A program made the position numbers and the translations under genes. Positions 16,818-24,544 of a stretch of DNA of 64,000 nucleotides are shown here, in pieces (positions within the stretch are counted from its first letter, which is position 1; each line of letters opens with the position of its first letter). The stretch lies in contig JAHCID010000001.1 in assembly GCA_026129405.1 (NCBI GenBank), forward strand, positions 1,488,001 through 1,552,000. Reading direction: 5' to 3'. The DNA comes from a bacterium (GTDB lineage: Bacteria > Desulfobacterota > Binatia > DP-6). The notes under the pieces are model-generated. The model did no database searches. It had not been told where the DNA came from and worked only from the letters and a program-made list of their open reading frames with translations.

Positions 16818-17963
16818 ATGTCCCTCGATCTCCGTCGTGCCGTGGCCGTGGTCGGCGCCGGCTGCACCCAGTTCGGCGAGCTGTACGAGAAGAGCCCCGA
16901 AGACCTCCTCTGCGACGCCGTCTCTGAGGCCCTCGCCGACGCGGGCTGCGAGCGCGAGCGCATCGAGGCGGCGTGGGTCGGCTCGGTGGTGTCGACCTTC
17001 GGCGGCGACGCCCTCGGCGACGCGCTGAAGCTCTTCGGCCGCCCGATCACGCGCGTGCAGAACTACTGCGCCTCGGGGATGGACGCCTTCCGCAACGCCT
17101 GTCTCGCGGTGGCCTCGGGCATGCACGACGTCGTCCTCGCCGTCGGCTTCGAGAAGATGCGCGACGGCAACTTCGGCCGCCCGAACAAGAGCCACCCGGT
17201 GCTCGACTTCGGCGAGCGCGCGCCGCACATCTTCGCGCTCTCGGCGAACCGCTACTTCGCGAAGTACGGCGCGTCGAAGAAGACGCTCGCCGCCGTCGCG
17301 GTGAAGAACCACCAGAACGGCCTCAAGAGCCCGAAGGCGCACCTCAAGATGCCGGTCGACGAGGCGACGGTGCTGAAGGCGCCGATGATCTACAGCCCGC
17401 TCGGCCTCTTCGACTGCTGCCCCACCACCGACGGCGCCGCCGCGATCGTCGTCTGCCGGGCCGACATGGTGCAGCAGTTCAAGGGCACGCCGGTCTTCCC
17501 GATGGGCATCGGCCTCGCCGTCGCGAGCGGGCAGCCGTACTACAAGCCGAGCTTCGGCTACGTCGGCTTCGATGCGACGGTGCGCGCCGCGGAGTCGGCG
17601 TACCAGCAGGCGGGCATCACCGCGAAGGACGTCGACTTCGCCGAGGTGCACGACTGCTTCACGATCACCGAGATCCTCAACTACGAGGACCTCGGCTTCT
17701 GCGCCCGCGGCGAGGGCGGGCGCTTCGTGGAGGAGGGGCGGGCGTCGCTCGGCGGCGAGAAGCCGGTGAATCCGTCCGGCGGCCTCAAGTCGTACGGGCA
17801 CCCGGTCGGCGCGACCGGCGTTCGCATGATCTACGAGCTCGCGACCCAGCTCCGCGGGCAGGCCGGCGATCGCCAGGTGCAGGGGGCGAAGATCGGCCTC
17901 GCGCACAATCTCGGCGGGCCGGCGGCGGTGTCTTGCGTCTCGGTGCTGACCAGCGAGGGGTGA
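16818..17963 (+). CDS. Thiolase-family protein (SCP2-thiolase-like)
   Basis: 381 residues. The nucleophilic Cys sits in QNYCASGMDAFRNA (about residues 79-92). Other thiolase-site motifs are EVHDCFTITE (HDCF in place of the NEAF of classical thiolases) and the terminal KSYGHPVGATGVRM. This pattern is typical of the SCP2-thiolase/acetyl-CoA acetyltransferase group common in sterol and fatty-acid degradation clusters. The usual DUF35/OB-fold partner is not adjacent. It starts 48 bp after the carbamoyltransferase gene and may be transcribed with it or separately; a short CCCCG-C-CGGGG palindrome lies between them. Confidence 0.85.
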   Translation: MSLDLRRAVAVVGAGCTQFGELYEKSPEDLLCDAVSEALADAGCERERIEAAWVGSVVSTFGGDALGDALKLFGRPITRVQNYCASGMDAFRNACLAVASGMHDVVLAVGFEKMRDGNFGRPNKSHPVLDFGERAPHIFALSANRYFAKYGASKKTLAAVAVKNHQNGLKSPKAHLKMPVDEATVLKAPMIYSPLGLFDCCPTTDGAAAIVVCRADMVQQFKGTPVFPMGIGLAVASGQPYYKPSFGYVGFDATVRAAESAYQQAGITAKDVDFAEVHDCFTITEILNYEDLGFCARGEGGRFVEEGRASLGGEKPVNPSGGLKSYGHPVGATGVRMIYELATQLRGQAGDRQVQGAKIGLAHNLGGPAAVSCVSVLTSEG

Positions 17964-18010
17964 TGCGCGGGCTTTCTCAAGCGCGGAGAATCCATTCAGT
18001 GAAGTCGGCG

Positions 18011-18039
18011 TTGAGACTCGTAAATCGCTGATCGATAAA
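18011..18039 (+). promoter_or_regulatory. Candidate sigma70-type promoter for the HipA-like gene
   Basis: TTGAGA at 18011-18016 and GATAAA at 18034-18039 are separated by 17 nt in an unusually AT-rich patch for this genome. They lie about 50 bp upstream of the ATG at 18090. Confidence 0.45.
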
Positions 18040-18058
18040 CAGATTGCCTCAGTGTAGC

Positions 18059-18089
18059 GATTCGTGTATCAATTCACGAATCAATTCAC
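18059..18089. promoter_or_regulatory. Probable operator: palindrome plus tandem direct repeat
   Basis: A perfect inverted repeat GATTCGTG/CACGAATC (18059-18066, 18075-18082, 8-nt spacer) overlaps a perfect direct repeat ATCAATTCAC at 18068-18077 and 18080-18089, period 12. A wider inverted pair ATCGCT/AGCGAT lies at 18024-18029 and 18056-18061. The array abuts the start codon of the HTH-HipA gene, so autorepression by its own HTH domain is a natural guess. Confidence 0.55.
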
Positions 18090-19463
18090 ATGCACGCGGC
18101 ACCCGGCAACCCCGTCCTGACCGTGCTGGCCGATCGTGGCCCGTTGCCGGCCGCGACCCTGCGGAGAGAGCTGGGGGTCAGTCAGCCGACCATGTCGCGC
18201 CTCGTCCGCCGGGCCGGCGACTCGATCGTCCGCATCGGGCAGGCGAGAGCCACCAGGTACGCGGCTCGGCGGACGGTTCGCGCCCTCGGCGATCGCTGGC
18301 CGGTGTATCGGGTCGACGAGCAGGGCGCGCCGCGTCTCGCGGCTCAGCTGCACGCGATCGCGCCGCGCAGCTGGTACTACGCCAGCCAGGTGCCGGCTCC
18401 CGGATGGATGCACGGGGAGTTCGCCGACGGATCGTTCCCCGATCTGCCCTGGTTCCTCGACGACATGCGACCCCAGGGCTTCATGGGCCGCGCCTTCGCC
18501 CGCAAGCATGCGGCGGTGCTCGGCGTGCAGGAGGACCCGCGCCTCTGGAGCGCAGAGACCACCCTCGCCGCCCTGTTGGCGTTCGGGGACGACACGCCCG
18601 GAAACTTCATCCTGGGCGCGTCGGCGCTCGAGCGTTTCGAGCGCAGACGCCTGGCCTCCCCGGAGGGGATCGAGGCCGGTCGGCGAGCCGCCGCCTATGC
18701 GTCGTTGGCAACTGCGGCGCTCGCCAACGACGTGCCTGGATCATCGGCAGGGGGGGAGCAGCCCAAGTTCACCGCCACCGTCCTCGATCGTTCCGGGGCG
18801 AGGCACGTGATCGTCAAGTTCACGCCGACCCGGGAGACGGCGTTCGGGGTGCGGTGGGCCGACCTGCTCGTGTGCGAGCAGCTCGCCCTCGCCGCATTGC
18901 GGGAGGCCGGCGCCGCCGCCTGCACGACGGAGATCCTCGAGGCGGAGGATCGCACGTTCCTGGAGGTCACGCGCTTCGACCGCGTCGGCTTGCACGGGCG
19001 GCTCGGCGTCATCTCCCTGCAGGCCCTCTCGAACGCCTATCACGGGACTCTGGACGATTGGCTGCTGGCGGCGGATCGTCTCGAGCAAGACGGATGGCTC
19101 GGCGCCGTCGACGCGGACGCGCTGCGGTTCCAGGCATTCTTTGGAAGCATGATACGCAACAGCGACATGCACTTCGGCAACGTCAGCCTCGCCATCGACG
19201 CCGTGATGCCGCTGTGCCTGGCGCCGGCGTACGACATGCTGCCCATGCACTACCGCCCGAGCCCGACCGGCGAGATCGTGGAGCGGCCGTTCGAGCCGCG
19301 TATCCCGCCCGTCGACCGGCGCGCGCTGTGGGTGCGGGCGGCCGAGGCGGCTGGTCGTTTCTGGGGTGCGGCGACGGAAGACGCTCGCATCTCGGAGGAC
19401 TTCCGGCGGTTGGCTGCGGAAGTGCTCGCGACGAACGACCGCGTGCTGGCAACCTATCGCTGA
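18090..19463 (+). CDS. yjjJ: HTH-fused HipA-family kinase-like protein, YjjJ type
   Basis: 457 residues, close to E. coli YjjJ. Residues 1-60 form a winged HTH (PLPAATLRRELGVSQPTMSRLVRRAG). The rest is a HipA-like kinase: ATP-loop region SSAGGEQPKFTA, catalytic loop RNSDMHFGNVSL with the Asp and Asn of the family, and metal-site motif LAPAYDMLPM. HipA kinases phosphorylate glutamyl-tRNA synthetase and cause dormancy; YjjJ-type proteins carry their own DNA-binding domain and lack a separate HipB. No hipB-like gene is present here, which agrees. The upstream AT-rich region contains a candidate promoter and a repeat array abutting the ATG. Its base composition is more AT-rich than its neighbours only in the leader, so recent transfer is possible but unproven. 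Confidence 0.82.
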   Translation: MHAAPGNPVLTVLADRGPLPAATLRRELGVSQPTMSRLVRRAGDSIVRIGQARATRYAARRTVRALGDRWPVYRVDEQGAPRLAAQLHAIAPRSWYYASQVPAPGWMHGEFADGSFPDLPWFLDDMRPQGFMGRAFARKHAAVLGVQEDPRLWSAETTLAALLAFGDDTPGNFILGASALERFERRRLASPEGIEAGRRAAAYASLATAALANDVPGSSAGGEQPKFTATVLDRSGARHVIVKFTPTRETAFGVRWADLLVCEQLALAALREAGAAACTTEILEAEDRTFLEVTRFDRVGLHGRLGVISLQALSNAYHGTLDDWLLAADRLEQDGWLGAVDADALRFQAFFGSMIRNSDMHFGNVSLAIDAVMPLCLAPAYDMLPMHYRPSPTGEIVERPFEPRIPPVDRRALWVRAAEAAGRFWGAATEDARISEDFRRLAAEVLATNDRVLATYR

Positions 19464-19685
19464 CGGTCCCCCCTCGGCCCGGTCGGTGCTCGTCCTTCAG
19501 CTCTGGTCGACGTCACCAAGGGTAACCGCTCGCCACGCTCCACTGCGCCAGCACGTTCCCGTCGCCGCGCCCATGTCGCTCGACCTGCCGACGGCCGCCT
19601 TCGACGGGTTCTCGAACAGCACGTCCATCGCACCGGCGACGTCCTCACGCCTCCGGTTCGCCCGGCCGGTGGGCATCGCCGCCTG

Positions 19686-20140
19686 CACGACATGACGACC
19701 GACGGCGGCGGCTGGACGGTGTTCCAGCGGCGGTCGGGCCTGGGCGACTTCCATCGCGGGTGGGCGGAGTACGCCGCCGGCTTCGGCAGCGTCGCCGGTG
19801 ATCACCGGCTCGGCAACGACCGCCTGTCGGCCCTCACCCAGGGCGGCGCGCACGAGCTCTACGTCGAGCTGAACGACTTCACACGGATGGCTTCGCCAAG
19901 TATGTCGGGTTTGGCGTCGGCAACGCCGCCACGAGCTACACGCTGTCGATCGGTGCCATGGTCGGCGGCACGATCGGCGACTCGCTCGCCTCGAACGCCG
20001 GTCGCGCCTTCACCACCTACGATTCCCGGCGCCGGGCACGACCGCCTCCTATGCGAACGGCATCACCTGGGACACCTGGCGCGGGTACGATCACTCGACG
20101 GCCAGCACCCTCATGATGCTGCGCGCTGAGCCGAGCGGCG
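19686..20140 (+). pseudogene. Fibrinogen-like C-terminal domain, broken in all three frames
   Basis: The segment MTTDGGGWTVFQRRSG from 19692 is the hallmark opening of a fibrinogen-related domain, followed by FHRGWAEYAAGFGS, RLGNDRLSALT and ELYVELNDF. The homology then jumps to a second frame at 19886 (DGFAKYVGFGVGNAATSYTL, then FTTYDS near 20026) and to the third frame at 20059 (GITWDTWRGYDHSTASTL), each matching the family in order. A Cys codon two bases out of frame also lies just before the first Met. The usual segment between TYD and GITW (with the calcium site and WW..C) is missing. At least two frameshifts and one deletion therefore separate it from a working lectin-like domain. The upstream 220 bp hold no recognisable N-terminus. 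Confidence 0.7.
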
Positions 20141-20215
20141 GCCTCTGGCGGTCGATCGTCCCCGCCAGGGCGTGGCCCGCGGCGCGAGCGGCATCCCGCC
20201 CGCGCCGCGGGGAGA

Positions 20216-20677
20216 CTACTTCTTCGCCGACGGCCGCGGCGTCATGTCCAGGTCCGGCGGCGGCGTCTCGGGCAGCTTCCAGTAGATGTAGGGCTTGTCC
20301 TTCAGCTCGTGGTAGGCGTTCGCCGACTCCACGACCGCCTTGAAGGCGGCGTCGAACGCCGGGAAGTCCTTGTCGGCGATCGGCTTCTCGAGGGTCTTCC
20401 AGTTCTCCTCGAGGTACTGGTTGATCGCCTCCTCGTGCTTCGGACGCATGAAGGCGCCCAGCTCGAAGAGACCCTTGGTCTCCTTCCACTGGAACTTCGC
20501 CATCGGCCAGTTGCCGTTCTTGGCGGCGTACCACAGCTTCCAGGTGCGGATGCCGATCTCGGGCATGATGCGCGCGAGGCCCGGCTGCACGGTCGCCATG
20601 TCCTCGATCGTCATCTTGTTCTTCCCGGACCAGAAGCTCATGGCCTTGATCTTGGATTCCAGCTCTTCGTCGGTCAT
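20216..20677 (-). CDS. Hypothetical protein, 153 aa
   Basis: A soluble, mostly helical protein rich in Lys, Glu, Trp and Tyr. It begins MTDEELESKIKAMSFWSGKN and contains GIRTWKLWYAAKNGNWPMAKFQW (given in part), ALKEEINQYLEENW-like helices and a Pro-rich tail ending PRPSAKK. There is no signal peptide or membrane segment and no Cys. The composition and intact frame indicate a real gene. I do not recognise a family. It is on the same strand as the amidase with a 70-bp gap and probably precedes nothing else, since the decayed fibrinogen gene lies downstream. Confidence 0.65.
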   Translation of the reverse strand: MTDEELESKIKAMSFWSGKNKMTIEDMATVQPGLARIMPEIGIRTWKLWYAAKNGNWPMAKFQWKETKGLFELGAFMRPKHEEAINQYLEENWKTLEKPIADKDFPAFDAAFKAVVESANAYHELKDKPYIYWKLPETPPPDLDMTPRPSAKK

Positions 20678-20746
20678 CGCCGTAGTTCTCCTCGCGTCGG
20701 ATGTCCCAAACGGGCGTTCGAGTCGTTTAGCGAAGGGCGCGGCCGG

Positions 20747-22159
20747 CTACCAGCGCAGCGGCCAGTGGGGGTGCCAGGGGCGCTCGCGCTCGAAGGCGCG
20801 GGCGGCCTGGAGCACCAGGTCGTCGCGGTGGCGGGGGCCGACGATCTGCATGCCCATCGGCAGGCCGGCCTTCGACAGCCCGACGCGCACGCTCGCCGCC
20901 GGATGCCAGGACAGGTTGAAGGGAATGGTGAACGAGCCGACGTTCGACCACGGCTGCGGCCGGCCCTCGGTCTCGGTCGGGTAGGGGCCGGGCGCCTCGT
21001 ACGGGTCGAAGGGCACGGTCGGCGTCACCAGCAGGTCGACCTTCGAGAACACGTCGGCGGCCCAGACGTTCAGCTTGTCGCGGGCGCGCGCCAGGTTCGC
21101 GAAGAGGGCCGGGCTCATGTCGTCGGCCATCCGGACGCCGGCGAGGAGGCCGCGGCCGAGCAGCTCCTCGCGTCCGGCCAGGTGGCCGTCGAGCCGCGAG
21201 GCCATGAGGAAGCTGCCGAGGAGACCCCAGGCGCGTCCCAGCTCCGGCGGTCCACCGCTGATGGGCTCGATGCGGTGCCCGAGCGTCTCGAAGACGCGCA
21301 CGCCGTCGGCGACCGCCGCGGCGACGTCGGACTGCACGACCGCGTAGCCCAGGTCCGGCGAGAAGCCGATGCGCAGCTTCTCGGGCATGCCCGCCGCGAC
21401 GCGCTCGACGTAGAAGTAGCCGGGGTGGGGCAGGCTGTGCGGATCGCGCGCGTCGGCGCCGACGACCTGATCCATGAACAGCGCCGCGTCCTCGACCGTC
21501 TTCGTGAGCGGCCCGTAGACCGCGGTGCACCCGTACTCCCACTGGTCGCCGTGCTCGCGCGCGACGCGGCCCCACGAGGGCTTGAGCCCGAAGCAGCCCG
21601 TGAAGCTCGCCGGGATGCGAATGGAGCCGCCGCCGTCGCCCGCGGTGACGAGCGGGATCACACCCGCCGCCATCGCCGCCGACGAGCCGCCGCTCGACCC
21701 GCCCGGCGTCAGCTCGAGGTTCCACGGCGAGCGCGTCACGCCGTAGACGCGGTTCTTCGTGAACGCGGGCGCGCCGAACTCGGGCGCGTTCGTCTTCGCG
21801 ACGACGATCGCGCCCGCGGCCTTGAGACGCTCGACCTGGATCGAGTCCTGGGTCGCGACGCGGTCCTTGAACAGCATCGACGCCTCGGTGTGCGGCAGGC
21901 CGGCGGCCTCCTCGAGCTCCTTCACGCCGAGCGGGATGCCTTCGAGCGGGCGCGCTTCGCCGCGGGCGATGCGGGCCTCCGACTCCCGGGCGTCGGCGAG
22001 GCACGCGTCGGGGTCGCGGCGCGAGCAGACGGCGTTCAGGTCGGGGTTGGTCTCGTCGATGCGGGCGAGAACCGCCTGCATCAGCTCGACCGGGGAGGCT
22101 TTGCGGGCGTGCAGGCGGTCGCGCAGCTCGGTCAGCGTGAGGGTGAGGAGGTCGTGCAT
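20747..22159 (-). CDS. Amidase signature family enzyme
   Basis: 470 residues with the full amidase-signature core. Catalytic Lys80 lies in GIPLGVKELEEAAG, the cis-Ser is in the Gly/Ser loop TPGGSSGGSSAA (151-162) and nucleophile Ser179 is in GDGGGSIRIPAS. The closing motif TPTVPFDPYEAPGP and GLPMGMQIVGPRHRDDLVL also match. Such enzymes hydrolyse amide bonds of diverse small molecules; GatA function is unlikely because no gatB or gatC is adjacent. ATG 22159 is chosen because the conserved N-terminal helix (LTLTELRDRLHARKASPVEL) follows it at once. A very long hairpin lies 55 bp upstream, on the side of the IS91-like relic. Confidence 0.87.
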   Translation of the reverse strand: MHDLLTLTLTELRDRLHARKASPVELMQAVLARIDETNPDLNAVCSRRDPDACLADARESEARIARGEARPLEGIPLGVKELEEAAGLPHTEASMLFKDRVATQDSIQVERLKAAGAIVVAKTNAPEFGAPAFTKNRVYGVTRSPWNLELTPGGSSGGSSAAMAAGVIPLVTAGDGGGSIRIPASFTGCFGLKPSWGRVAREHGDQWEYGCTAVYGPLTKTVEDAALFMDQVVGADARDPHSLPHPGYFYVERVAAGMPEKLRIGFSPDLGYAVVQSDVAAAVADGVRVFETLGHRIEPISGGPPELGRAWGLLGSFLMASRLDGHLAGREELLGRGLLAGVRMADDMSPALFANLARARDKLNVWAADVFSKVDLLVTPTVPFDPYEAPGPYPTETEGRPQPWSNVGSFTIPFNLSWHPAASVRVGLSKAGLPMGMQIVGPRHRDDLVLQAARAFERERPWHPHWPLRW

Positions 22160-22214
22160 GGGGCGGACGTAGCACTGCGGCGGTCGGGGAGGGAACCGGG
22201 TCGTATCCCGTCCC

Positions 22215-22251
22215 GCGCCGCCGCATGCAACGGTTCGTTGCGCGGCGGCGC
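22215..22251. repeat. Long near-perfect hairpin, candidate end of an IS91-like element
   Basis: Left arm GCGCCGCCGC-AT-GCAACG and right arm CGTTGC-GCGGCGGCGC pair over 16 bp around a GTT loop, with only a 2-nt bulge. It sits 70 bp before the decayed transposase. Known HUH elements carry terminal hairpins, so an element end is a reasonable reading; a strong transcription block upstream of the amidase is the alternative. Confidence 0.5.
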
Positions 22252-22321
22252 TCGCTGAAACCTGCCCACGCGCGCACGACCGGCGCCTCGGGTGGCCCCA
22301 GGTTCGCTCCGAGCGAGCGTC

Positions 22322-23851
22322 ATGGGCGGCGTGTACGTCCCGCGCTCCCCGACGACGAGCGTGCTCCATGGCGTCGTGCGGGCGCACTGGAGCGCGCTCG
22401 CCGCCGAGGTCCGCGACCGCACCGACGGCGCCGGGCTTCCCGGGTTCGTCGTGCAGGCGTTCCGGAAGTTCCTCCGCTGCGGCGTGCTTGCCCACGGCTT
22501 CGCGCGCGTGCGGTGTGGCGGCTGCGCCTTCGAGCGGCTCGTGCCGTTCAGCTGCAAGGGGCGCGGCATCTGTCCGAGCTGCGGCGGGCGGCGCATGGCC
22601 GAGCGGGCGGCCCACCTCGTCGAGCACGTGCTCCCGCCCGATGTACCCGTGCGCCAGTGGGTGCTCTCGGTACCGCATCGGCCGCGCTACCGGCTCGCCT
22701 ACGATCATCGCCTGTGCCGGACGGTGCTGGGCGTGTTCGTGCGGGCGCTGCGCGCGGCCTATCGTCGCCAGGCGAAGCGCGCGGGGCTTGTCGGGCGGCG
22801 AGACGGGGACCGTCACGAGCATCCAGCGGTTCGGGGGCGCGCTCAATCTCCACGTCCACTTCCACACGCTGGTGCTCGACGGCGTCTTCGTGCGCCAGGC
22901 GGACGACACGCTCGCCTTCCATCCCGCGCCGCCCCCGACCGACGCCGACGTCGCGCGCGTGGTCCAGCGCGTGCGCCGGCGGCTCGCGCAGCTGGGGGTC
23001 GTCGCCGCGGCGGACGGCGACGAGGACGGCGATCCGCTGCCCGCGGATTCGCTCGCGTTGGCCGGCTTGACACGCGCGGCGGTGCTCGGGCGCGCCGCGC
23101 TCGGGCGGGCGTCACTGGGCTGCGGCCCGCCAGCGCCTCGGCGCCGACCCGGACGCGCCGTGGGTGGATCGGCACGTGCCCCTACGTAATGCGCACGCCG
23201 AGGGCTCGACCTCCACGCCGCCGTCCGGGTCGCCGCCATTGATCGCCCCCGCCTGCAGCAGCAGCTCTGTCGCTATCTGCGCAGGCGCCGCTCGGACAGA
23301 GCGGCTGCAGCGGCGGCTCCACGCGATGGCCGGGTGGCGCTCGCCCTGCAACGGCCCTATGTCCGACGGCACGACGCATCTCGTGTTCACGCCGCCGGAG
23401 CTGCTCGCGCGGCTCGTGCCGCTATTCCCGCGGCCGCGGGTGAATCTACTCCTCTATCACGGCGTCCTGGCTTTTGAGCGCGCCGTGGCGCGCCGCAGTC
23501 GTGCCCGCGGGCGACGCGCGGGAGCGCCCTCCGACGGCCCTGGCGGGCGGCGTCGGGACGACGGCGCCCGGCCCGCCGCCGGCGAGCCGCGCACGCCGCC
23601 CCCGCTACCGATCCTGGGCGGAGCTGATGCGGCGAGCGTTCGAAGCCGACGTGCTCGCCTGCCCGCGGTGCGGCGGGCGCATGGTCGTGCTCGCGACGAT
23701 CGACGATCCCGCCGTGATCGCCCGCATCCTGACCCACCTCGGGCAGTCGCTGGATGCTGGCGACCCGGTCCCGGAGCGCGCCCCCGCCGTAATGCGGCTG
23801 CCGCGTCGCGCCAGGGTCCGAGCCAACCCCCCACTCGTCGGCGGCCGTTGA
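22322..23851 (+). pseudogene. IS91-family transposase, heavily frameshifted
   Basis: Pieces of one transposase follow each other in order but in changing frames. From 22322: a zinc-binding N-terminus (CGGCAFERLVPFSCKGRG, ICPSCGGRRMAERAAHL). From about 22800 in the next frame: SIQRFGGALNLHVHFHTLVL with the HUH core. From about 23125: RLGADPDAPWVDRHVPLRNA in a third frame. Then LDLHAAVRVAAIDRPRLQQQ back in the second frame. Then SDGTTHLVFTPPELLARLVP and NLLLYHGVLA, and finally RYRSWAELMRRAFEADVLAC and CGGRMVVLATIDDP in yet another frame up to the stop at 23851. At least five frame changes are needed, so the gene cannot make an active protein. The family call rests on the HUH motif and the distinctive C-terminal zinc-finger segment. 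Confidence 0.75.
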
Positions 23852-23960
23852 TCGAGGGATGGAGGTGTCCGTCTCGGGAGCCGGTAGGGGCGCGCGGCTA
23901 GCCCCGTTCCCAGCCTCGATCGGGCGTTGTCTGCCCCGCGCACGCTGAGAGGACGGGGAA

Positions 23961-24024
23961 GGGACCACAGCCGAACGTCTGATAAGAAGCCGCTCCGTCA
24001 ACGTCCCAGGGTTGTCGTTCCTAG
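23961..24024 (+). repeat. 64-bp direct repeat, copy 1
   Basis: Identical to 39402-39465 except for one base (GATAAG here, GACAAG there). Nine bases upstream (CGCACGCTG, 23939-23947) are also shared after a small indel. It lies about 110 bp beyond the IS91-like relic and directly before the truncated TauD gene. It contains short inverted pairs (GGGAC/GTCCC, GAACG/CGTTC). Confidence 0.85.
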
Positions 24025-24044
24025 TCTGCTCCAGCCGCTGAAAG

Positions 24045-24469
24045 GTGCACATGTCAATGGGCAACGTGCTCGAGTCGGCGCGGGCCCATGCGGCGCCCGG
24101 CGACGGTCCCATCGGACGGCTCGCGCAGACGAAGGGGATGGCCGCACTGCCCGACGACCTCGCACGCAAGGTGCGCGGAAGCTTCCACCCGCTCGTCCGC
24201 ACCCATCCGCGCACCGGCGAGCGGGCGCTCCATTGCGACGAGACCTACGCCGTCGGCATCGAGCGACTCGAGCCGAAAGAGGCCGCGCCGATCCTCGGAT
24301 TCCTGGTCGACCACGTCACCAGCCTGCGTTCACCTGTCGCCTGCGCTGGGAGGTCGGGATGTTCGTCATGTGGGACAACCGGCTGTGCGTCCATCAGGCG
24401 TTCGACGACTACGACGGCCATCGGCGCGAGCTGTATCGCTCGACGGTCGCCGGCGAGCGCCCGGCGTGA
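24045..24469 (+). pseudogene. TauD/TfdA-type dioxygenase, C-terminal fragment with frameshift
   Basis: From about 24045 the frame reads ALPDDLARKVRGSFHPLVRT and RALHCDETYAVGIERLEPKE, matching the middle of Fe(II)/2-oxoglutarate dioxygenases of the TauD family. Near 24325 the match moves to another frame, FTCRLRWEVGMFVMWDNRLC, VHQAFDDYDGHRRELYRSTV and AGERPA, with the distal metal His and the closing Arg of the family. The first half of the enzyme (about 150 residues, with the HxD motif) is missing. The remaining part begins right beside the 64-bp repeat, which suggests that the insertion removed the 5' half. Confidence 0.7.
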
Positions 24470-24544
24470 GGTTCGCACGGACCTCGCCGGTTCGACGGTG
24501 CCCTCGCGGGCCGACCTGCCGGTCGGGCAGGCGCACCCGGCCGC

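Larger units (their letters stand above)
22215..24024 (+). mobile_element. Decayed IS91-like insertion, inferred limits
   Basis: The limits are inferred, not proven. The left hairpin at 22215-22251 and the 64-bp repeat at 23961-24024 flank a multiply frameshifted transposase. The repeat recurs at 39402-39465 without a transposase. The true ends of the element cannot be set without related copies. Confidence 0.35.

Noticed and set aside
18059-18089. Repeat array as a short CRISPR or attachment site
   Set aside because: Only two 10-bp units directly at a start codon; an operator explains it better.
19886-20100. Programmed frameshifting in the fibrinogen-like gene
   Set aside because: Two shifts plus a missing segment and no slippery heptamer or stem seen; decay or sequence error is simpler.
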